From positions 992,001 to 1,056,000 of the forward strand of contig NZ_CP149798.1 in the NCBI RefSeq assembly GCF_037940415.1: a stretch of 64,000 bases of DNA, written 5' to 3'. The position numbers and the translations under genes were made by a program. Every line of letters starts with the position of its first letter. Within the stretch, counting starts at the first letter, position 1. The notes below the pieces were generated by a model. The model made no database searches. It saw only the letters and a list, made by a program, of their open reading frames with translations, and was not told the origin of the DNA. The stretch is from Streptomyces sp. f51 (GTDB taxonomy: Bacteria; Actinomycetota; Actinomycetes; Streptomycetales; Streptomycetaceae). This document shows positions 1-6,444 of this stretch, one piece after another.

Positions 1-1
1 G

Positions 2-880
2 CTGACCATGCTGGTCACGGGCGCGGCGGTGGTGTGCCTGCGCGGATTCTGGTCACGCATCGCGATCTTCCTCGGCCTGGTCTTCGGCTACGCGATCTCC
101 TGGGCCTTCGACCGGATCTTCGGCCGGATCCACTCGGCGGACGCGAGCGGCCAGGTCACCGACCACTGGCGGCTGAACCTCTCCGCGGTCGAGCACGCCG
201 ACTGGATCGGACTGCCGTCCTTCCACGGACCGACGTTCCAGTGGTCCGCGATCCTCGTCGCGCTGCCGGTGGTCATCGCGCTGGTCGCCGAGAACGCGGG
301 GCACGTCAAGGCCGTCGGCGAGATGACCGGCGACCCGCTGGACGACGAACTGGGCACCGCGATCTCCGCGGACGGCGCCGCCTCCATGCTCTCCACCGCG
401 GTCGGCGGCCCGCCCAACACCACCTACTCCGAGAACATCGGCGTGATGGCCGCGACCCGCGTCTACTCCACGGCCGCCTACTGGGCCGCCGCCGGCTTCG
501 CCCTGCTCTTCGGGCTGTGCCCCAAGTTCGGCGCGGTGGTCGCGGCGATCCCCGGCGGTGTCCTCGGCGGCATCACCGTCATCCTCTACGGCATGATCGG
601 GCTGCTCGGTGCCCAGATCTGGCTCAACGCCCGGGTGGACCTGCGCAATCCGCTGAACCTGGTGCCCGCCGCCGCCGGCATCATCATCGGCATCGGCGGG
701 GTCTCCCTGAAGTTCACCGACCACTTCTCGCTGAACGGCATCGCGCTGGGCACCATCGTCGTGATCACCGGCTATCACGCGCTGCGGGCGATGGCCCCGC
801 CCCACCTGAGGACCGAACCGCTGCTCGACGCGGGGACGTCGGCGTACGACGATCCGGGCGACCGGCCCGCCGGAGCGTAG
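2..880 (+). CDS. NCS2 uracil/xanthine permease, C-terminal part (5' end outside window)
   Basis: The reading frame is open from the first bases, so the N-terminus lies upstream of the window. The visible 290 or so residues form many hydrophobic segments. They carry the nucleobase:cation symporter-2 hallmarks: a conserved acidic helix (ALVAENAGHVKAVGEMTG) followed by the PNTTYSENIG motif, where the family binds substrate. By family this is an inner-membrane, ion-coupled uptake protein for uracil or xanthine. The tail after about residue 265 is short, hydrophilic and unconserved. Substrate cannot be fixed without the N-terminal helices. The ATG near base 8 is internal, not the true start. Confidence 0.88.
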   Translation: MTMLVTGAAVVCLRGFWSRIAIFLGLVFGYAISWAFDRIFGRIHSADASGQVTDHWRLNLSAVEHADWIGLPSFHGPTFQWSAILVALPVVIALVAENAGHVKAVGEMTGDPLDDELGTAISADGAASMLSTAVGGPPNTTYSENIGVMAATRVYSTAAYWAAAGFALLFGLCPKFGAVVAAIPGGVLGGITVILYGMIGLLGAQIWLNARVDLRNPLNLVPAAAGIIIGIGGVSLKFTDHFSLNGIALGTIVVITGYHALRAMAPPHLRTEPLLDAGTSAYDDPGDRPAGA

Positions 881-987
881 CCGCGGTCCGCCGGGAAAGC
901 CCCTGCCGCCCGGCCGCGTTCCCCCGTTCCGGGGAACCCCGCGGCCCGGCGGCGCGCCGTCGGGGCCGGGCCTGGGACGCTGCCGTC

Positions 988-1662
988 ATGGCCAAGTCGG
1001 CACAGATCACCACCCCGGTTGACACGGTCGTCGCCCGGATGCGCGCCCTGGACGCGACGCTCCCCGCGCGCGACGGACTCGCGGTCTTCAACCGCGTCTA
1101 CCTCACGGTCACCGAGGAGTTCGACCGCCGGCTGGACGCCGGGGTCTTCCCGGACGCGCGGGCCGCGACGGCCCTGGACGTCCGGTTCGCGGAGCGCTAT
1201 CTGACGGTGGCCGAGGAGGGCCGGGCGCCCGCCTGCTGGCGCCCGCTGCTGCGCTTCCGCCGCCATCCGGGGGTACGTCCCCTCCAGTTCGCGCTCGCGG
1301 GCATCAACGCGCACATCGGGCACGACCTCGCGCTCGCCGTGTTGGACAGCTGCCGCACGCTCGACTGCGAACCGGCCGACCTGGAGGACGAGTTCGACCT
1401 GGTGGGCGATCTGCTCGTCTCGCTGGAGGAACGCGTCCGCGAGGAGCTGATGCCGGGCCCCGACCTGCTCCAGATCGCCGATCCGCTCACCCATCTGCTC
1501 GGCTCCTGGAGCCTGGAGCGGGCCCGCGAGGCGACCTGGGCGGCGGCCCGGACCCTGTGGGCGCTGCGCGGACTCCCGGACCTGGCCGAGGAGTTCGGCG
1601 ACCGGCTCGACGCGGCGGTGGGCCTGGCCGGCCGGATGCTGCTCACTCCCCTGCCGGGCTGA
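988..1662 (+). CDS. DUF5995 family protein
   Basis: A 224-residue soluble protein of unknown function. The start is the ATG at 988, because the frame upstream has the arginine-rich composition of a shadow frame. The protein resembles the actinobacterial DUF5995 family: an N-terminal 'ARMRALDATLP...GLAVFNRVYL' block, then a central 'INAHIGHDLALAVLDSC' segment whose His and Asp might be functional, then an alpha-helical C-terminus rich in Ala, Leu and Glu. No signal peptide or membrane segment is seen. It is separated from the permease by about 107 bp and from the next gene by 92 bp, so it is probably its own unit. The family name is from memory; the function is not known. Confidence 0.72.
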   Translation: MAKSAQITTPVDTVVARMRALDATLPARDGLAVFNRVYLTVTEEFDRRLDAGVFPDARAATALDVRFAERYLTVAEEGRAPACWRPLLRFRRHPGVRPLQFALAGINAHIGHDLALAVLDSCRTLDCEPADLEDEFDLVGDLLVSLEERVREELMPGPDLLQIADPLTHLLGSWSLERAREATWAAARTLWALRGLPDLAEEFGDRLDAAVGLAGRMLLTPLPG

Positions 1663-1754
1663 TCCCGCCACCCGGCGCGGTCCTCGCCGGAACATCCGTA
1701 CGCCGCCTGTACGTTGACACGTCGGCACACCCCGATGCGAAGGAGTACACCGGT

Positions 1755-2684
1755 ATGACGACGCGACTCGGCCTCGCCCTCCCGCAGATGCGGCAGTACG
1801 ACCTCGGACGGGACGTACCCGACGTGGCACGCGCCGCCGAGGCGATCGGGTACGACAGCTTGTGGGTCTTCGAGCGGGCCCTGTTCCCCGACCCGCCGAC
1901 CCAGGGGCTGTACGGCATCGAGGGACTGGCCTGGCCGGACGCCTACCGGGGCGTCGCCGACCCGCTGGTGACCCTGACGCTCGCGGCCGCGGCCACCGAG
2001 CGCGCCGAACTGGGCACCAGCGTGCTGGTCGCGCCGCTGCACACTCCCTTCCAGCTCGCCAAGGCCCTCGCCTCGCTCGACGCGGCCGCCGGAGGCCGGG
2101 TCGTGGCGGGCCTCGGCACGGGCTGGTCGCTCGACGAGTACGCGGCGGCCTCCGCGCGGCCCTTCGAGGAACGCGGTGACGCCCTGGACGAGGTGATCGC
2201 GGTGTGCCGCGCGGTGTGGGGTCCCGACCCGGTGGTCCACGACGGCACCCTCACCAGGATCGCCTCCGCCGTGGTCGGCCCCAAGCCGGCCCGGCCCATC
2301 CCGATCCTGCTCGCCGCCAACACGGGCAGGGCGCGGCGCAGGCTCGTCGACCACGCGGACGGCTGGATGCCGGTCGGCATGGGGGTCGAGCGACTGACGG
2401 CCCAGTGGCGGCAGTTGCAGGATCTGGCCGGTGAGCGCGGGCGCACCCGGCCACTGCGGACCGTGCTGCGCACCAACCTGGTCTACACGCCGAAGCCGTA
2501 CGTGGGGGACGGCCGTCAGCCGTTCCAGGGGGCCGTCGACCAGATCGTGGCGGACCTGGTCGACCACGCCGGGATCGGCCTCGACGAGATCTTCCTCGAT
2601 GTGCAGAGCCAGGTGCGGGACGCGGCCGAACTGAAGGACGTGGCGGCCGAGTTGTACGAGGCGGCGCGGGCGGCCGGGGTCTGA
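1755..2684 (+). CDS. LLM-class F420-dependent oxidoreductase
   Basis: A 309-residue TIM-barrel flavin/F420 oxidoreductase of the luciferase-like monooxygenase superfamily (TIGR03619-like). The N-terminus 'TRLGLALPQM' is strand 1, 'ARAAEAIGYDSLWVFER' is the classic helix 1-strand 2 block, and 'GRVVAGLGTGW' is the cofactor-phosphate loop. The ATG at 1755 follows the Shine-Dalgarno GAAGGAG at about the right distance; the longer frame upstream is non-coding. Upstream, GGAAC at 1689 and CGTT at 1712 (18-bp spacer) resemble an ECF-sigma promoter, but this is weak. Substrate is unknown. The gene converges on davB, about 30 bp away. Confidence 0.87.
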   Translation: MTTRLGLALPQMRQYDLGRDVPDVARAAEAIGYDSLWVFERALFPDPPTQGLYGIEGLAWPDAYRGVADPLVTLTLAAAATERAELGTSVLVAPLHTPFQLAKALASLDAAAGGRVVAGLGTGWSLDEYAAASARPFEERGDALDEVIAVCRAVWGPDPVVHDGTLTRIASAVVGPKPARPIPILLAANTGRARRRLVDHADGWMPVGMGVERLTAQWRQLQDLAGERGRTRPLRTVLRTNLVYTPKPYVGDGRQPFQGAVDQIVADLVDHAGIGLDEIFLDVQSQVRDAAELKDVAAELYEAARAAGV

Positions 2685-2713
2685 CCCGGCGGGCCCGCGC
2701 CACGAGGCGGGGA

Positions 2714-4408
2714 TCAGTCCTCGGGCAGTTCCACCGGCGCGATCTCGTCGTAGACGTCGCCGGGCCCGGGGTTGGTCGGGTCGGTCGCGCCGCCGAGCTG
2801 GTGCATGACGCCCCAGACCGCGTTCAGCGCGGTCTGGACGGCGCCCTCGGCCCAGCCGGCCGTCCAGGAGATGTCGTCGCCCGCGAGGAAGATGCCCCGC
2901 TTGTCCTCGGGCAGCGACTCCTGCATGAAGTGCGTGAACAGACGGCGCTGGTAGCGGTAGTGGCCCGGCAGGTTGGCCTTGAACGCGCCCATGAAGTAGG
3001 GCTCGTTCTCCCAGGACACGGTCACCGGGTTGCCGATGATGTGGCTGCGGATGTCGACCTTCGGGTAGATCTCGCCGAGCGACTTCAGCATGACCTCCAT
3101 GCGCTCGCTCGCGGACAGCGGCAGCCACTTCAGGCTGTCGTCGCACCACGTGTACGAGAGGCAGATGACGGCGGGCTTGTCCGGGCCGTCGTCCAGGAGG
3201 TAGGTGCCGCGGGTCATCCGGTCGGTGAGCGTCATCGACATGACGTCACGGCCGGTCTCCTCGTCCTTGTCCAGCCAGAACGGCCGGTCCACCGGGACGA
3301 AGAGCTTGGAGCTCTCCATGTAGTGCGTGCGCTCGATCGCCGTCCAGTGGTCGATCGGGAAGAGCGAGTCGTCGCAGGCGACCTTGGAGAGCAGCATCCA
3401 GGACTGGGCGGTGAAGATCGCCGCCTTGTAGGTGCGGATGTCTCCGTTGGCGTCCGTCACGGTGATGCCGTTGCCCGCGGTGCGGTTCAGCCGGGTGACG
3501 GCCGGACGCGGGGTGCCGTCGTGCAGCGTGGAGAGCGAGGTGCCGTACGCCCAGTGGACGATCTTCTCCGGCTCGCGCTCCCACAGGCGCAGCGGGAGCT
3601 GCTGGGAACCGCCGACGATGCCGCGGTGGTGGTCGTCGGCCTCGGTGTAGACGACCCGCAGGACCTCCAGGATGGAGTTGGGGAAGTCGGTGTCCCAGCC
3701 GCCGGTGCCGAAGCCGACCTGGCCGAAGATCTCGCGGTGGCGGAAGGACTTGAAGGACTCCGACTCGCACAGGAAGCCGTAGAAGGTCTGGTTGTCGAGC
3801 TTCTCTACGAGCTTCGACCAGATCTCCCTGATGCGCGGGACGTCGCGCTCGCGCATGGCCTGGTTCATGTCGGAGAAGTCGGCGCCGTCCTCCAGACAGG
3901 CGTTCCAGGCGTTCATCACGTCGCGGTAGACCTGGGGGAGGTCGTCGACGGAGGTCGCGTAGTGCGACTCGCCCTTGAGGTCGACGACCGTCGAGGGCGT
4001 GGACTCGGCGAGGGGGTTGGGGAACGGGCTGGTCTCCAGACCCACCAGGTCGATGTAGTGCTGGAGGGCGGTGGAGGACGGCGGGAAGCGCATCGCGCCC
4101 ATCTCGGCGGTCAGCGAGGGGTCGCAGCCCTCGAAGCCGACGGTGCGCAGCCGGCCGCCGATCTCGTCGGCCTCGTACACGACGGGCTTGAGGCCCATCT
4201 TCATCAGCTCGTACGCGGCCACGATGCCGGACAGTCCGCCGCCGATGACGGCGACCTCGGTGCCGTGCTCGGTGGCGGGTATCTGGCCGAGGCCCGCGGG
4301 GTGCGCGAGGAAGTCGTCGTAGGCGTAGGGGAAGTCCGGGCCGAACATGGTGATCGGCGGCTGCTGCACGTCGGCGTGCTGGACGGCGTTGGGCACGGTG
4401 GACGTCAT
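2714..4408 (-). CDS. davB: L-lysine 2-monooxygenase-like flavin amine oxidase (DavB type)
   Basis: A 564-residue FAD amine oxidase. The dinucleotide motif IGGGLSG sits at about residues 55-61, followed by a second FAD contact 'EADEIGGRLRT'. The pre-FAD segment 'ITMFGPDFPYAYDDFLAHP' and the long blocks around 'FGQVGFGTGGWDTDFPNS' and 'HYMESSKLFVPVDRPFW' match, from memory, the Pseudomonas L-lysine 2-monooxygenase DavB (about 560 residues). That enzyme converts lysine to 5-aminovaleramide with O2. The C-terminal 'FLAGDDISWTAGWAEGAVQT' is the usual FAD-closing motif. It lies 74 bp downstream of an amidase of DavA size, the partner needed to hydrolyse the amide. Other amino-acid 2-monooxygenases (Trp, Phe, Arg) are related, so lysine specificity is inferred. 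Confidence 0.8.
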   Translation of the reverse strand: MTSTVPNAVQHADVQQPPITMFGPDFPYAYDDFLAHPAGLGQIPATEHGTEVAVIGGGLSGIVAAYELMKMGLKPVVYEADEIGGRLRTVGFEGCDPSLTAEMGAMRFPPSSTALQHYIDLVGLETSPFPNPLAESTPSTVVDLKGESHYATSVDDLPQVYRDVMNAWNACLEDGADFSDMNQAMRERDVPRIREIWSKLVEKLDNQTFYGFLCESESFKSFRHREIFGQVGFGTGGWDTDFPNSILEVLRVVYTEADDHHRGIVGGSQQLPLRLWEREPEKIVHWAYGTSLSTLHDGTPRPAVTRLNRTAGNGITVTDANGDIRTYKAAIFTAQSWMLLSKVACDDSLFPIDHWTAIERTHYMESSKLFVPVDRPFWLDKDEETGRDVMSMTLTDRMTRGTYLLDDGPDKPAVICLSYTWCDDSLKWLPLSASERMEVMLKSLGEIYPKVDIRSHIIGNPVTVSWENEPYFMGAFKANLPGHYRYQRRLFTHFMQESLPEDKRGIFLAGDDISWTAGWAEGAVQTALNAVWGVMHQLGGATDPTNPGPGDVYDEIAPVELPED

Positions 4409-4482
4409 GGGGTACGGACTCCTTGCGCGGAAACTGGTGAGGGGAGGCTTGTGGGACCGGCCGGGGCGGGCCGGGCGGAGGA

Positions 4483-5289
4483 TCAGACGAGGGACCCGTA
4501 GAGGCCGGGGCGGCGGTCCTTCAGATACGGGTTCGTCTCGCGCGAGGCGGACAGCAGGACCGGGTCGGCGTCGGCCAGGAGCAGTTCCTCGCCGCGGCCG
4601 GCGCGGGCGCGGGCGACGCCGTCGGGGCCGGCCAGCGTGGACAGTCCGACGAACTCGAACTCCCCTTCAGGGCCTGTGCGGTTGACGTAGGCGACGTACA
4701 TCTGGTTCTCGAAGGCGCGCACCGGCACGACGGATTCGGCGACGAACTGGAACGGGTGCATCTGCGCGGTCGGCACGAGCAGCAGGTCGGTGCCGGCGAG
4801 GGCGTGCGCGCGGACGTTCTCCGGGAACTCGACGTCGTAGCAGATCATGAGGCCGACCCGGAGTCCGTTCAGCTCCGCCTGGACGACGGTCTGCTCGCCG
4901 GGCGTGAAGTGATCGTGCTCGAAGCAGCCGAAGAGGTGGGTCTTGCGGTAGTTCGCGAGCCGGGTGCCGTCGGCGGAGATCAGCTGTACGGAGTTGAAGA
5001 CCCGCGCCGCGCCGTCGCCCTCGGGCGTCTCGCGCTCGGGGTAGCCGTAGGCGACGGCGACGCCGTGCCGGGTGGCGATCTCGGCCACCGCGTCGGCGGA
5101 GTCGCCGTCGGCGGGCTCGGCGAGCCGCGCGATGTCGTCGCCGATGGCGTAGCCGGTCAGGAACATCTCCGAGGTCACCACGAGCCCGGCTCCCGCTGCG
5201 GCGGCGCGGCCCGCGGCCTCGTCGAGGACCTTGAGGTTCTCGACGACCGAGCCGGGGCGGCCGGAGCTCTGGAGCAGGGCTGTGCGCAT
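4483..5289 (-). CDS. davA: Carbon-nitrogen hydrolase, probable 5-aminovaleramidase (DavA type)
   Basis: A 268-residue nitrilase-superfamily hydrolase. The Glu-Lys-Cys triad is visible: E41 in 'TSEMFLTGY', K116 in 'NYRKTHLF' and C150 in 'GLMICYDVEFPENVR'. Length and neighbourhood fit DavA, which converts 5-aminovaleramide to 5-aminovalerate and ammonia after the davB reaction. It is the first gene of a two-gene transcription unit with davB 74 bp downstream. The ATG at 5289 is kept because the alignment begins directly with the first beta-strand 'MRTALLQSS'. The 260-bp upstream region holds three TTGCG boxes shared with the amino-acid permease promoter. A broader amidase role is possible; no 5-aminovalerate transaminase is nearby. 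Confidence 0.78.
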   Translation of the reverse strand: MRTALLQSSGRPGSVVENLKVLDEAAGRAAAAGAGLVVTSEMFLTGYAIGDDIARLAEPADGDSADAVAEIATRHGVAVAYGYPERETPEGDGAARVFNSVQLISADGTRLANYRKTHLFGCFEHDHFTPGEQTVVQAELNGLRVGLMICYDVEFPENVRAHALAGTDLLLVPTAQMHPFQFVAESVVPVRAFENQMYVAYVNRTGPEGEFEFVGLSTLAGPDGVARARAGRGEELLLADADPVLLSASRETNPYLKDRRPGLYGSLV

Positions 5290-5370
5290 GCGGGTTCTCC
5301 ACCGGTACGAGGGGGTTCGGGGGGTCAGATAGACGGTACGGTCGGCCGGCTCGGGGGGACAAGAAGGACC

Positions 5371-5433
5371 CGTTGCGCGCCGGTGGACGATTCGTTGCGC
5401 ACGTCGGGACTCCGGCGGCGATTCGTTGCGCGG
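5371..5433. promoter_or_regulatory. Phased TTGCG boxes upstream of davA (putative Lrp sites)
   Basis: Three copies of CGTTGCGC start at 5371, 5393 and 5424, so the TTGCG cores are 22 and 31 bp apart (about two and three helical turns). All have the same orientation. The nearest is about 84 bp upstream of the davA start. The same core with nearly the same spacing lies upstream of the permease-lrp operon at 18.1 kb. Same-face, multi-box arrangement is typical of Lrp/AsnC octamers; the assignment to the Lrp gene at 15977-16429 is inference. Confidence 0.55.
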
Positions 5434-5552
5434 CCCGTCGCGCTCCCGCGGTCAAGGCCCCGAAGGTCCCGAACCCGTGGAGACGCAGGTCACAGGAGGG
5501 GCCGGCCCGGGATCCAGCGCTCCGGGGCGCCCGGTCGGGCCCCGGCGGGCGG

Positions 5553-5933
5553 TCACAGCTCGCGCAGGCGCTCCACGATCTCGCGGAGCAGTTCCGGGTC
5601 GGCCGCGGGAGCGCCGTCCGGCGGGCGGTACGGCTCGTCGATGATCAGCAGGCCCGCCTCGGCCAGGTCGCCGAGCAGCACGCGGACGACGGTCAGCGGC
5701 AGGTCGGCGTCCGCGGCAAGCTCCACGACCGGCCGGGGGCCGCGGCGGGCCAGGTCGAGCAGGGCGGCCGCCGCGTGATCGAGCCCGGGCGGCCCGGCGT
5801 CCGTCTCCCGGACCCTGACCCGGGACATCAGGTCGATGACGTGCCGGTCCGAGGGCCGGGTCCGGCCCCCGGTGACGGTGTAGGGCCGCACCATGGGCCC
5901 GGTCTCGTCCTCGTACCAGTGCTCGTCGGTCAC
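5553..5933 (-). CDS. cvnC: DUF742 protein, conservon component C
   Basis: A 126-residue protein of the DUF742 family, the third component of streptomycete conservons. The start is taken as the GTG at 5933, 7 bp after the cvnB stop; the longer frame would read through cvnB in another frame. The core 'VRPYTVTGGRTRPS' followed by a winged-helix-like segment ('[42 protein letters not shown]') is characteristic. In conservons this protein works at the membrane with the sensor-kinase-like CvnA, the roadblock protein CvnB and a small GTPase CvnD. Here no GTPase gene follows: the next gene downstream is davA, after about 260 bp. Confidence 0.87.
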   Translation of the reverse strand: MTDEHWYEDETGPMVRPYTVTGGRTRPSDRHVIDLMSRVRVRETDAGPPGLDHAAAALLDLARRGPRPVVELAADADLPLTVVRVLLGDLAEAGLLIIDEPYRPPDGAPAADPELLREIVERLREL

Positions 5934-5940
5934 AGCCGGA

Positions 5941-6444
5941 TCAGTGGCCCGCGGGGTCGGCCGCCGAACGGACGGCGGCGGCCATGTGGCGGCCGACGCG
6001 GCGGACGAGCAGTTCCATCTCGTGGGCGAGCTGTCCGACGTCCGTCTGCACCTCGCTGAGCACGGCGAGCCGGCTTCCGTCACCCGCCGGGGTGATGAAG
6101 AGGTAGGCGTCGTCGAGCATCACCATGGTCTGGCGCACCCCGCCCGCGGCGAAGCGCTCGCCGACCGAGCGGGCGAGGCTGTGGAAGCCCGAGCAGACCG
6201 CCGCGAGGTGCTCGATGTCCCGTCTGCGCATGCCGTCCGAGCAGCTCAGAGGGAGGCCGTCGGCGGTCAGGAGCACGGCCTGGCGTACGTGGTCGGTCCT
6301 GGCCACGAGGTCGTCGAGCAGCCAGCCGAGGTCGGTGCCCGGCCGGTCGGCGTCGTCCCCGGTGCCGAGGGCGCCGCCCGTCCGGTCCGGGTGCCGGGCC
6401 CCGAGGGTCCGGGTGGGGTGCTCTGGGAGCTGGTCAGGGCGCAT
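5941..6444 (-). CDS. cvnB: Roadblock/LC7 protein, conservon component B
   Basis: A 167-residue protein. A hydrophilic N-terminal tail of about 37 residues precedes the roadblock/LC7 fold ('LGWLLDDLVARTDHVRQAVLLTADGLPLSCSDG', then 'RQTMVMLDDAYLFITPAGDGSRLAVLS'). Roadblock proteins usually act as GTPase-activating or scaffold partners of Ras-like GTPases such as CvnD. The ATG at 6444 lies inside the end of cvnA (11-bp overlap), so the two are translationally coupled. cvnC follows 7 bp after its stop. The N-terminal tail is longer than in many roadblock proteins and looks disordered. Confidence 0.87.
   Translation of the reverse strand: MRPDQLPEHPTRTLGARHPDRTGGALGTGDDADRPGTDLGWLLDDLVARTDHVRQAVLLTADGLPLSCSDGMRRRDIEHLAAVCSGFHSLARSVGERFAAGGVRQTMVMLDDAYLFITPAGDGSRLAVLSEVQTDVGQLAHEMELLVRRVGRHMAAAVRSAADPAGH

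Noticed and set aside
5290..5552. Hidden cvnD GTPase gene downstream of cvnC
   Set aside because: The gap is too short and no G1/P-loop sequence was found in any frame on the minus strand.
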